Source: Teratosphaeria epicoccoides (lineage: Eukaryota > Ascomycota > Dothideomycetes > Mycosphaerellales > Teratosphaeriaceae). Taken from it: DNA of 43,250 nucleotides. Location: positions 1-43,250 of the forward strand of contig JADDMT010000192.1 of the NCBI GenBank assembly GCA_021401465.1. Reading direction: 5' to 3'. The position numbers and the translations under genes are program-made. Shown here piece by piece: positions 1-9,269 of the stretch; position 1 is the first letter of the stretch, and every line of letters starts with the position of its first letter. The notes beneath the pieces were generated by a model, which was not told where the DNA came from, made no database searches, and was given only the letters and a program-made list of their open reading frames with translations.

Positions 1-677
1 CGCATAAGGTCATACCGCTCATGCTAATTGTTGCGAGGTTCCTTATCCTCTTCGAGCCACATCACACTAAAGGCGACTCGTTCGCCCTCCGTGGAATATC
101 CGCGTAGGTTGAGCACGAAAACTGCCTTACACGCCTGCAAGAAAGTTCGAGCCTCCTTCAAGGTGTCTCCCTTGAACGGCTTCGGGTTGCGTGCGTTACG
201 ACTACCTCCCAGTTAGCCTACTATGGCCCCGAATTCAGGCACCAAGTTCGCAGGCACACGCGGAGGGTCTGCGCCTCCCGATAAGTTGTCTTCGCGGGTC
301 CCTGGCGTGAAATCTCGCTGGATTTCTTCGTCCGCCGGTTCGTTGGTACCGCTCATGGCGACGTCTTCGTCGTCCTCGCCGTTGTCGCTGCCAGGAGCGG
401 TGCGGCTCCGGCTCTGGTTCGCAAGGCAGTTCGCGACCTAATCGACAATCATGGCTACGAGGGCCAGGTCGATAGTCGGGGTTAGCTGCGGTCCCTGTGC
501 GGGGGGTCTATTGCCTAGTCTGCCGCGTAATTGTCCTCTAGCGGAACTGTCGCTCGATGCAGTGTCGCTCGCAGCGGTTACTTCTGCGGGCTAGTTACTC
601 GGGCCAGCTTCGCCATCGCGGGCACTCGGGATGGCGCTCGCTACGCGTTAGTTGCGAGTTCGTAGTGCTCCAGACAT
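1..677 (-). pseudogene. gag of chromovirus D1, N-terminal fragment
   Basis: This is the N-terminal part of a gag (capsid-like) protein, which packages element RNA into particles. The start ATG is at 677-675. The first 110 or so residues are Ser/Asp/Glu-rich and low complexity. They are followed by a region with a GDTLKEAR..FLQACKAVF motif typical of the retrotransposon gag (capsid) fold. The same protein is read from D3 at 34946 onward. The few stops lie at Gln/Trp positions, as expected from RIP. The window edge truncates it. Function is by family analogy; the alignment with D3 is directly visible. Confidence 0.75.
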
Positions 678-714
678 ATCGTAGTATTCTCTGCTAGACT
701 GCAAAGCAGGGGGG

Positions 715-726
715 AGAAAGCAGAAC
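715..726 (-). promoter_or_regulatory. Self-priming primer-binding site, D1
   Basis: Just inside the D1 LTR, the minus-strand 9-mer CTGCTTTCT (723-715) begins 3 nt after the LTR end. It is the exact complement of AGAAAGCAG inside the LTR (820-812, minus strand). That LTR copy lies about 35 nt downstream of a TTATAAG box. This is the arrangement of Tf1/sushi elements, whose RNA 5' end primes reverse transcription. The mechanism is inferred from complementarity. Confidence 0.6.
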
Positions 727-1086
727 TAATATAGATGTATGTGCTATATGATATGAAAATATCTCGCAGTGTAACAGAGTAATCCGACCTTTTAGTAGGT
801 ACAAGACAGCGCTGCTTTCTGCTTATCGCAGAGGTGGCGCTAAGGGTGCTTATAACCCCCGACGCTCCTTAATTAGGGAAAGCATGTCCGAGCCTAACCC
901 CGTAGGGGTACCGTAGGGTCAGCGACGTGGGGGCGTCCTACGTCGACAACTGATCCCACTCGGACGACATACGAGCCAACGTATGTACGAAGGACCCCCT
1001 TGCCATATGTGGCAGGGTCACTGCATGCTAAGGGCGGCCATTAGAACCCATGCGGTTCAAATGGTCCCCTAGTATTAACCGTATCA
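727..1086 (-). repeat. Family D LTR (5' LTR of D1), 360 bp
   Basis: This is a near-identical 360-bp copy of 39056-39415 in the same orientation, with a partial inverted copy at 34764-34896. On the minus strand it begins TGATACGG and ends TATATTA; the D2 copy ends TATATCA, so the terminal CA was changed to TA. It contains a TTATAAG box and, about 35 nt further, the 9-mer used for self-priming. Confidence 0.85.
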
Positions 1087-2325
1087 GTCTGCTCGAAGCG
1101 GTCTATTACTTTAGTGTCTATTAGGTTTTCTAGGGGCTCCTATGTAGGTTTGTAGTACCCTGACTATTTTACTAGGACCTCGCGTCCTCTTCCCCTTCTC
1201 TTGTCCCTCGCGCAGAGTACCTCCTCTACTAACTACTCCTCGTGCGACTTAAACAAAAGGGGGTCCGGCTGTTCGTCGTCGTTCTCCTGCCTAGGCATAG
1301 GGTCTCTGCCCGCTAGTCTTAGCAGGTTAGTATAGAACACTAGGTGTATATTGTTTAGGAGCCTAGTCAAGCGGATAGAGACTAGTGATAATACTTTAGC
1401 TACTATGTACTTTGCATGCTTAGCGTCTAAGCTTTTCTTAGGTCTCTCTGTAGTGTAGTTCCGCAGATCTAGCTAGACCTTGTTACCGACTTTATGAATT
1501 AGGGCGGGGTTTCGTCATTTATTAGCGGACTCCTCCTGTTCTTACGCGGAAGCCGCTATTGTTGCTTAGCAGATTCCTGTTATGTCCTAAATTTTTCCTA
1601 CAAACGCCCTTGCCCTCTCGGCTGCTTTTAACGGGCTAGGCCCTATAGGGTCCTCAGTTAAAGGTACAGGGCCCTGTACTTCGTAGCTATAGGTAGCGAA
1701 GAAGGGGCTCATGCTAATTCCTAAATGATACCTCCTGTTTAGCGCTAGTTAAGCCACGGGGAGCTATCGCTTCTAGTCGGATTACTCATGGTTAATATAG
1801 TTCCGGAGGTACGCTTGTACCTCTTAGTTCAGGCGTTTAGGGCCTCTGTTTATTTGTAGGTAGTATGTAGAGCTTAACCGCTAGGACACGCCTATTCCTT
1901 TACAGAAGGTCGTCTAGAAGGTGCTAGTCTAGTTAGTGCCCTAGTCGCTCGTAATAGCCGTTAGCATTCTATGGTACTAGGCCTAGTAATCTATGAACTT
2001 CTCCGCGTATTCCTCTGCTTTCATGCTAGGCATTACCTGCAAAACTACGTACTTGCATAGGTAATCCTTAATAACCCATAGGTATTAACATCCCTTAGAA
2101 TTAGGTAGGTCTGTTATAAAGTCTATTAAGATCTCCTAGAAGAATCTGTCGGGAACTAGTAATAGCTTTAGTAGTCTGTGCTTATGCTCTCTCTACACCT
2201 TGTTACGACTATAGTAGTCGTAGTTCCTTAGGAACCGCTAGACATGCTTAGACAGTAACAGCTAGTAGAAGTCGCGCCCTAGGATCATCGTCGTGGCGTC
2301 CTGTCCTAGGTGCCTGTACACCGTA
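1087..2325 (-). pseudogene. pol of A3, distal fragment: integrase C-terminus and chromodomain
   Basis: This is the minus-strand continuation of the A3 polyprotein after the element C insertion. It matches A1 from about 22390 to 23590. In reading order it holds the end of the integrase zinc-binding region, the integrase core, the basic C-terminal integrase region, and a chromodomain near 1200-1090. The chromodomain has the VLVKWxGYxxPTWEPLENL pattern, with Trp codons turned into TAG. Chromodomains steer chromovirus integration to heterochromatin. The fragment stops at the D1 LTR after the Asp-Arg-Phe-Glu end of the chromodomain. It cannot be translated because of many stops. Confidence 0.8.
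2321..2325. repeat. Target-site duplication of element C (CCGTA)
   Basis: CCGTA lies immediately left of the C 5' LTR (2321-2325) and again immediately right of its 3' LTR (9265-9269). Removing element C plus one copy rejoins the A3 integrase sequence as in A1 and A2. This identifies a clean integrase-type insertion with a 5-bp duplication, as is usual for Ty3/gypsy elements. Confidence 0.85.
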
Positions 2326-2582
2326 TGTCAGGACTGCCTCCGCACATCCCCACAGAATCTACCTACCGACTCACTAGCCCTGACTAGCCTAGCAGGGCGC
2401 AACCCGGCCAGGGTCGTCCCTATTAGGGCCCGGGCCGCCCGGGCCTGCCTGGCCTAGGCATAGTAAGGGGACTCCTCGATCCCCCTAACTCATCCTACTT
2501 CCTTCTCTATTAATTCGAGTAGTCCTACTATACACCTACAGCCTGTACTTTGGCTAGCCTGCGTTAGTCCTGTTATTTTACA
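2326..2582 (+). repeat. Family C 5' LTR, 257 bp
   Basis: It begins TGTCAGG and ends TTTTACA, and is a direct repeat of 9008-9264. Differences between the copies are transitions, for example GCCAGCC/GCTAGCC and ATCGATTCG/ATTAATTCG; the latter is a CpG changed to TpA on both strands. The ATTAATTCG at 2509-2517 is the mutated self-priming 9-mer that is intact in the 3' LTR. Confidence 0.9.
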
Positions 2583-2584
2583 CG

Positions 2585-2593
2585 CGAATCGAT
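2585..2593 (+). promoter_or_regulatory. Self-priming primer-binding site, element C
   Basis: CGAATCGAT begins 2 nt after the 5' LTR. It is the exact complement of ATCGATTCG in the 3' LTR (9191-9199). No obvious tRNA-like primer match is needed. This is the same geometry as families A and D and as Tf1/sushi elements. A self-priming function is inferred. Confidence 0.6.
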
Positions 2594-2623
2594 CCTACTA
2601 AGCATAACGGGCATCATACAGCA

Positions 2624-3860
2624 ATGACGACTACAAGAAGTAGTGCTGCTAGCGCTAATAGTAAGCAAGGGAGCACAGGCTCCACACTACCTGGCGAAAG
2701 CGGCGTAGCTAGTAACCGACCGGACCCTCTAGGGCTAGACGACAGCGCTTAGGGCGTAGGTCTTAAAAACCAGCTTAAGGCTGAAGACAGTAGGGGCCGT
2801 TTAACCCTTTCTAGCGAGTAGAGCTAACGGCGATAGTAGATCGCGAACTAGAGGGGTCTAGATTAGGAGCAAAGCTTTAAGGGGACGAAGCTAGGCTCTA
2901 AGTCGTAGAGTAGAAGCTTAAACTAGCCCGAGCAGAACGAGAGCTCCGCTAGTTGCAGGCGGAACTGTCTAGTTCGGACTAGTATGGCCAGCCCGGGCGG
3001 GGAGGGCCTTAATATGCTAAACCTAAGGTCTTTAACAGGCGTACGAGGGCTTGTTACAACGAATAGGTACGTTCCATTAAGCGCGAGTTCTGGCAGCACC
3101 CGGGTCTCTAGGGCTAGGAGCACTAGAAGGTAGATATGGCCGCTAGCTACATAGGTAGCGACTAAAACGAATACTAGGACATCTAGGTCTAATCGGAGCG
3201 TCAGGCCCGCGAGAGCGCTACCCTATACCCTGACAACAACCTATAGGGCCTAGACTAGGCTACTATGAAGGATGTCATGCTTAACTCTATAGGCCGACTA
3301 GCCGAGAGGCAACAAGTAGCCTTCGACACCTTGAAGAAGCTGCAGCAAGGCACGATGTCTCTAAGTTAGCTCCTAGCGGAGATGAAGTTGCACTAGGCCG
3401 AGATCGAAGAGGACTAGCCTGCTATGTAGATAGCCTCCTTCGTATCCTGCTTGAACGCAGACTTAAAGAGGGCTATGCAGTCCGACTAACAACCGCCCGC
3501 CACGTTAATAGAGGCAGAGGACAGGGCTAGTCAGAGCTAGCGGCTAGGCGTTAGTCGGCTATCTAGGCCCCCTACACTGAAGCCTAGTTAGCAGGCCCCC
3601 TAGAGCCGAAGGAGGAGGACATCCGACAGTAGCAGGTCCCGGGACGGCAAACCGCGGCGTAAGCGCACCCTAGAGCGGCCTAGCTCGGGCTAGCCTGCGT
3701 TAATCCCGTCTAGGAAGACTACATTGTAGATAGCTAAGCTCGAATGCCGTTAGTGCAAGCAGATTAGGCACATCGAGAGGTATTACAAGCTGCCTGCAGA
3801 AGGAGCAGTAGCGTAGGAAAAACTCGGGGCCAGCCTAGCGAGCTCTAAGCCGTAGCTAGC
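2624..3860 (+). pseudogene. gag of chromovirus C
   Basis: This is the degraded gag region. A plausible ATG at 2624 opens a Ser/Thr/Ala-rich N-terminus. From about 2824 a different frame gives a long charged stretch rich in Glu, Arg, Lys and Leu (to about 2975) that looks like a coiled coil. Near 3743 there is a Cys-x2-Cys..His..Cys zinc knuckle, with the last Cys changed to Tyr, followed by pol. The ATG and the knuckle are in different frames, so at least one indel or frameshift lies between them. Many TAG stops sit at Gln/Trp positions. The role, nucleocapsid and RNA packaging, is by family analogy. Confidence 0.65.
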
Positions 3861-3879
3861 TACGTCTACTACACCGAGG

Positions 3880-6800
3880 AGCAGAGGCGGGCGGCAGAGC
3901 CCAGGTATAGGCGTAAGGGTGCCTACTACCGCCTGCTTTGAGTCGGGGCTACTATTCGAGGCCTACTTGGCGAGCGACAGGTCAGGGCGCTACTAGACAG
4001 CGGCGCATAGGACAACTTTGTTAACAGCTAACTCGCCAAGGAGGTTAGACTAGAAGTTACGGGCCCCCTAGCGGAGGAATACGCTAGGCTAAACGGCTAG
4101 CGCCTCAGGGTGACTAGTAGTAGCCCTATATAGCTCCAAGTCTGCAACAGTACGGGCTAGCTAAGGGGCACTTTAGACTAGTTTCAACATAGCGACATCT
4201 ATGGCGCCGATATAGTCCTAGGCTAGCCATAGCTAGAGAAGTTTAACCTGTCTATCAACTTCGCGACTAGGCAGATGCGCTAGCGGGGCCATAAAGGCAG
4301 GCGACGCGAACAGGTCTACATAGCGTAGGCCCGCGAGTACCTAGCGGACGCAAGGGACCCTAATACTCTTACCTTCGTCATGTCGGTAGCGCCTGTGGCT
4401 AGTGTAGTCTAGGATAGGCCAAGTAAGCTCAGGCCGGAGTATTCTGACCTCTAGGAGGCCTTCTCGGAAGACGCTGCTACGGAACTAGCCCTACATAGGC
4501 CTTACGACTTATCCATCGATCTAGTTAAGGGTAGTTAGCCGCTATAGGGCCTATTATACCCCCTGTCTCAGGCGGAACTAGAGGTTCTGCGTGAGTACCT
4601 CCGCAAGTACCTCGAACGTAGGTGGATTAGGCTATCGAAGTCTCCTACTAGTGCAGGTATCCTCTTCGCAAAAAAGAAGGATAGTACCCTGCGACTCTGC
4701 GTCAATTACTAGGCCCTTAACGCCCTTATAGTCAAGAACCGCTACCCGCTCCCGCTGATTCAGGAATCCTTGAACTAGCTTGCTACTAGGAAGATCTTCA
4801 CGAAGATGGATGTACAGGATGCATATTACCGTGTACGGATCAGGGAGGGCGACAAGTAGAAGACTGCATTCTAGACTAGATACAGCTACTTTGAATATAC
4901 TGTCATGCCTTTCGGGCTGTCTAACGCCCCTGCTTAGTTCCAGGCTTACATGAACCATGCCTTAGCGGACTTGCTCGACACGATCTGTGTCGTATACCTA
5001 GACGATGTGCTCATCTTCTCCTAGGAGGAGTTAGAGCATGTCCGCCATGTGCGTACTGTCCTAGAACGGCTTAGAAAGCATGGCTTGTACGCTAAACTTA
5101 GTAAGTGCGAGTTCCATAAGGACAGCGTAGAGTTCCTTGGCTTCGTTGTAGGCTATGACGGCATAGCGATAGAGCTAGAGAGGGTGCAAGCGATAGCAGA
5201 ATAGCCCGAACTAGCCTTAATCTAGGACGTTTAGGTCTTCATCGGGTTCGCTAACTACTATTGACAGTTCATTGACAGGTTCTCCCGCATCGCGGCGCCG
5301 CTTAATCGCTATACCGAGGGCTAGCGACTAGGGGCTCGACGTGCCGAGACTAGGGCGCTCTAACTCGACGCGGCAGGAAAGTAGTCATTTGCTAACCTAA
5401 AGCGTGCCTTTACGACCGTACCTATCTTACGCCATTTTGACCTAGAACGGCCTATTCGGGTCGAGACCGATGCCTCTAGATACGCAGTTTCAGGCGTTAT
5501 GAGCTAGTAATGGGAATTCCGTGGGAAATTGCAGTAGCACCCGGTCGGGTACTTCTTAAAGAAGATAAACGGCGCTAAGAGGAACTACGACACCTATGAC
5601 TAAGAGCTTCTTAGTATAGTCACTACCTTCAAGCACTTCCGATACTACCTTGAGGGCGCTACCTACGTAGTAGAGGTCTTATCAGACTATGCGAACCTCT
5701 AATAGTTCATGACGACTAAGGAACTGTCCCGCTAGCAGGTACGGTAGGCCGAGTAGCTTTCCGCCTTCGACATTCGGATCACATACAGGCTAGGAGGTCA
5801 AAATGGGGCCGCGGATGCCCTTAGCCGCTACCCCGACATAGAAGATGAGGAGCATAGCGGCTAATAGGTCCGCGGCGACAATGCGAGCGGGCCTCTAAGG
5901 GCTCTTCAGTTAGTCTTCGCGCTAGAACAGGCCGCTCTGGCCTAGGCTCGTCTAGTTGCGGCCATCTCTAGTCAGACGCTAGAAGATCTGATCCGCAAGG
6001 CTAACCTCACGAATAAACGGGCCTAAAAGGTTATATCCGCGCTAGAGAGCAAGGATCCGCTACTATAGGCCTACTAATAGAGCTACAGCGAGGGCCTCCT
6101 CACGTATAAGGGCCGCCTCTACGTCCCTGAGAGAGCCGGCTGTCTCGTAGTGCTACATTAGTGCCACGATAAACCCCTACTAGCTAGGCACTTTAGCTTC
6201 GCACGTACCCTAGAACTAGTACTACGGGACTACTACTAGCCCTGGCTACGCTAGTACGTCAAGGACTTTGTACATACCTGCTAAGCTTGCGCTAGGGCAA
6301 AGCCGAGAAGGTACTAGCTATACGGCCTACTACACGCGGAGCCGCTATCGCTAATCCCATGGACGGACCTAACTCTAGATTTCATTACCGACCTGCTACC
6401 TAGCTGTCTATTAGGGCAGGTATACGACTCCATACTAGTAGTAGTCGACCGCTACACTAAAATGGCCTATTACGTCCCGTGCTAGAAGGATATGACAGCA
6501 GAATGTCTCGCGGACATGTTCCTTAGGGAGATAGTATGACTACATGGAGTGCTAGTCACCTTAACCTCCGATCGCGGGCCTATACTTACCTCTAAGTTTT
6601 AGTCAACAGTATGTTTCTACCTTAGAGTCTAGCGGAAACTAAGTACTACGTTCTACCTGCAGACTAACAGACAGACAGAGCGGCAGAATTAGACGCTAGA
6701 GTAGTACCTACGCATATACTGCAACTTCGAGCAGGACAACTAGTCCCGCTTGCTATCTACAGCGGAATTTGCATACAACGATAGCTAACATGCAGCTACG

Positions 6801-7556
6801 GGAGTTACACCGTTCTAAGCGAACTAGCTCTAGACCCCGAGGAGGGCAGCCTGGCCCAAAATGGCTCGAACGGCGGGTAACTCGGCCTAAGCGGAGGAGC
6901 TAGTACGCGAGATGCTCGCAGCTTAGCGGGGCATGAGGGAGCGGCTTGCTAAGGCGAAGTAGTCGCAGGCAAAGCACTATAACTAGCGTCACACTAACGT
7001 GTCCTTTACCGTCAGGGACAAAGTATACCTCTTAACAGCTAACATCAAGAGCATGCGGCCTAGTAAGAAGCTAGATCACAAGTGGATTAGGCCGTACAAG
7101 GTCCTAAAGGTAGTGAACAGGGTAGCTTACACCTTAGACTTGCCTAGCGACATGCGCATCTACCCTACCTTCTACGTATTGCTCCTCGAGCTAGCTGCTA
7201 ATAGCCCGCTCCAGGCTAGGTAGCAGTCGGAACAGCAGAGATTCGAGGCGGATGTAGACGACGTGTACAAGGTAGACTACATTAAGGAGAATCGGGTCGA
7301 CGAGTTTAGCGACTAGTCCTACCTAGTATCCTAGAAGGGGTATAGTAGTAAGGAGGATACCTAGGAACTAGCGGTACATATTAGCAAGGCGGCCATGGAC
7401 GCTTTCGAGAAGAAGCTAGGCACACGTCGCCCCCCTCGGGGCAAGGACAAGCGGGTAGGGGCACCTCGCCGCTAGGGGGCCCGGAAGGCGTCTAAACGGG
7501 CCAAACTAGACTAGGCGAGTAGGGATTAGACACAAGTGTATGTAGCAGACAGCTGA
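3880..7556 (+). pseudogene. pol of chromovirus C (PR-RT-RH-IN-chromodomain)
   Basis: The polyprotein domains appear in order. Protease shows LLDSGA near 3990. Reverse transcriptase shows PLPLI, MDVQDAYY, MPFGLSNAPA and the catalytic YLDD near 4995. RNase H shows a VETDAS motif near 5463. Integrase shows a His/Cys zinc region near 6150-6300, then DFITDL and SDRG core motifs from 6375 to 6580. A GPY/F-like stretch (RPYKVLK) is near 7095. A chromodomain with SWKGYSS..DTW is near 7320-7370. The likely stop is TGA at 7554. Tens of TAG/TAA codons at Gln/Trp positions make it non-functional. Its tail faces the antisense gene about 200 bp away. Confidence 0.85.
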
Positions 7557-7749
7557 AGGGTATAGCTATTTATTGTCGGCAAGACTTTAAACAACAACAA
7601 GGGCTAGGCCGCCCTAGCTTAGGCTAGGCAAATGCTAACCTACACCTAGATCCCTAGTGCTCTTACTAGCCGTATAGCCTTGCCTAAACCACACTCGTAC
7701 TACTCTAGCCTAGATCACACTAAATCGGTCCGTTCTAGACTAGGCTAAC
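7557..7749. other. Tail-to-tail spacer between pol and antisense gene in C
   Basis: This is about 190 bp of non-coding sequence between the convergent ends of pol (plus) and the spliced minus-strand gene. Shared 3' UTR or terminator sequence would be expected here. I see no further gene. Confidence 0.5.
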
Positions 7750-8627
7750 CTAGTCATTGTCCTCATTATCCTCATGTCCCTCGTTCAGGGCCCTGCCCTC
7801 TAACTCGCGAGTAGTTAGGACGAGAAGCATGCCCTGAAGGTCGGACTTAGGCCTACTGCTCTTCATCTTACTAACCTAGGCCGAGATGTTCTAGAGCGAG
7901 GTCGCCATTTCCGTAATGCGCCTATTGCCAATCCGCTTGATATCCTTGAGCCGCTTACTAGCCAAGGTGTCCTCGATCAAGAACTTCGAGCCCTTGAGCT
8001 TCTAGACAGGGTTAGTATAGACTAGGCGAAGCCAAAAAGGACCTAACACTTACGTTCGGGGTTAGAGTACTCCTGTTACAAACGCGCTTCGCTACCTTCT
8101 TGCTAGATTAGTCCTACCTCTCCTGCCCAAGGTGCTGCGACAAGCCGCCCTCGCCACGAAGGGTGTTACCTAGCTCCCTACAGACTAGTTAGCTCTATTC
8201 TAGGGCGAGGTGCCCTAGTCTAGCACTTACAGGATCGTAGTGCCCGCAATCTTCCTAATGCGGCGCATAATGGCCTCCTTCTCCTCGTCACTAGCATCAT
8301 TAGCCAAGGCTTCGATTTCGCGGCGCACACCCTTCCATTCGTCCTCTTTTAAGGCTAGGAGCTATTAGAGTCAGCCACAGTATACCGAACTAGACTAGAC
8401 TAACTTACCTGGAAGCAGTCCTTGCTACTTAGGCAGTTGCTGCAGTTAGGGGTAATGCTAGCGGGGACAGGCTTGTTCACAATAGGGCAGAGCTTCTTGA
8501 TGTTAGCCGGGTTAGGATCCTTGTAACAGCTGTAGCATGGGTTAGCCAGAAACGAGGAAGTAGTCTCTAGGTCATGGTTGTACTCCTCGCGCACGACCTT
8601 AGCGGCTAATCTCTTCCTGTTTGCCAT
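7750..8627 (-). pseudogene. Antisense spliced gene of element C, Zn2Cys6-like cysteine cluster protein
   Basis: This is a four-exon gene on the strand opposite to gag-pol. ATG is at 8627. Exons are 8627-8409, 8361-8231, 8177-8054 and 8001-7750. Introns of 47, 53 and 52 nt have GTAAGT donors; introns 2 and 3 have CTAAC branch motifs (intron 1 a CTGAC-like one), and all three acceptors are TAG. Exon lengths sum to 726 nt, exactly 242 codons, with phases consistent at each junction. The N-terminus is basic. Around residues 32-70 there are six cysteines spaced C-x2-C-x12-C-x14-C-x2-C-x5-C, like a stretched fungal Zn2Cys6 cluster. The rest is charged and helical with an acidic tail. Only four internal stops are present, all CAG/CAA-like. 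A DNA-binding or regulatory role is inference; no known family was recognised. Confidence 0.75.
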
Positions 8628-8843
8628 CGTATTAGGCCGGTTCAGGCTAGACAGATTCGTTTACGGTTAGGTTACGGGACTCTAGGACTACATGCTACTA
8701 TTAGCACCTAAAATGCCCGCACTGCCGCAAAATAGACTAAATTAGACTAATTTGCCCTACCCTCGCTAGCCTACAGATTTCGCACTCTACTTACCGATTA
8801 GAGGTAGATGTAGGTTAGAAGGTTTAGAATTGAACTTCGAGTT

Positions 8844-8852
8844 CTTTTAATA
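8844..8852 (-). promoter_or_regulatory. Possible TATA box for the antisense gene of C
   Basis: The minus strand reads TATTAAAAG about 220 nt upstream of the antisense ATG, within otherwise gene-free sequence (8628-8989). The longer distance and imperfect match make this weaker than the TATA boxes before the corresponding genes in A and D2. Confidence 0.3.
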
Positions 8853-8989
8853 TTACTGATATGACTCATTACTAGCGACTTCCCCTTTAGGACTAGTCAC
8901 CGCTGCCGAGTTCCATATCTTTCGACTACCTTCTGCCTATACTAGTTGTGAATTTTGACACTATCATGCGGGTTTTGAGGACAAAACCC

Positions 8990-9007
8990 AGGGGAAGGGG
9001 GGGGCAA
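8990..9007 (+). other. Polypurine tract of element C
   Basis: An 18-nt run of purines (mostly G, interrupted by A and one C) directly precedes the 3' LTR. This is the usual position of the plus-strand primer in LTR elements. Confidence 0.75.
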
Positions 9008-9264
9008 GGTTAGGACTGCCTCCGCACATCCCCACAGAATCTACCTACTGACTCACTAGCCCTGACTGGCCTAGCAGGGCGCAATCCGGCCAGGGTCGTC
9101 CCTATTAGGGCCCGGGCCGCCCGGGCCTGCCTGGCCTAGGCATAGTAAGGGGACTCCTCGATCCCCCTAGCTCATCCTACTTCCTTCTCTATCGATTCGA
9201 GTAGTCCTACTATACACCTACAGCCTGTACTTTGGCCAGCCTGCGTTAGTCCTGTTACTTTACA
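9008..9264 (+). repeat. Family C 3' LTR, 257 bp
   Basis: Direct repeat of 2326-2582, ending TTTACA followed by the CCGTA target duplication. It keeps an unmutated ATCGATTCG at 9191-9199, complementary to the primer site at 2585-2593. Confidence 0.9.
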
Positions 9265-9269
9265 CCGTA

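Larger units (their letters stand above)
1..1086 (-). mobile_element. Chromovirus D1, 5' part (LTR, primer site, gag start)
   Basis: This is the 5' end of a family D Ty3/gypsy element read on the minus strand. It has an LTR at 727-1086, a primer site next to it, and the start of gag running out of the window at base 1. Bases 1 to about 850 are an inverted copy of 34764-35626 (element D3). Its outer edge abuts integrase/chromodomain sequence of element A3 at 1087, so D1 appears inserted in A3. It carries fewer premature stops than D3. The 3' part and second LTR are outside the window, so a target duplication cannot be checked. Confidence 0.85.
2326..9264 (+). mobile_element. Complete chromovirus C with antisense accessory gene
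   Basis: This is a full-length Ty3/gypsy element of about 6.9 kb. In order it has a 5' LTR (2326-2582), self-priming site (2585-2593), gag (from 2624), pol ending in a chromodomain (to 7556), a spliced gene on the opposite strand (8627-7750), a polypurine tract (8990-9007) and a 3' LTR (9008-9264). The two LTRs differ only by scattered C-to-T and G-to-A changes. It sits inside the integrase of A3 with a CCGTA duplication, so it is younger than A3. It is RIP-mutated in gag and pol, and less so in the antisense gene. Confidence 0.9.
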
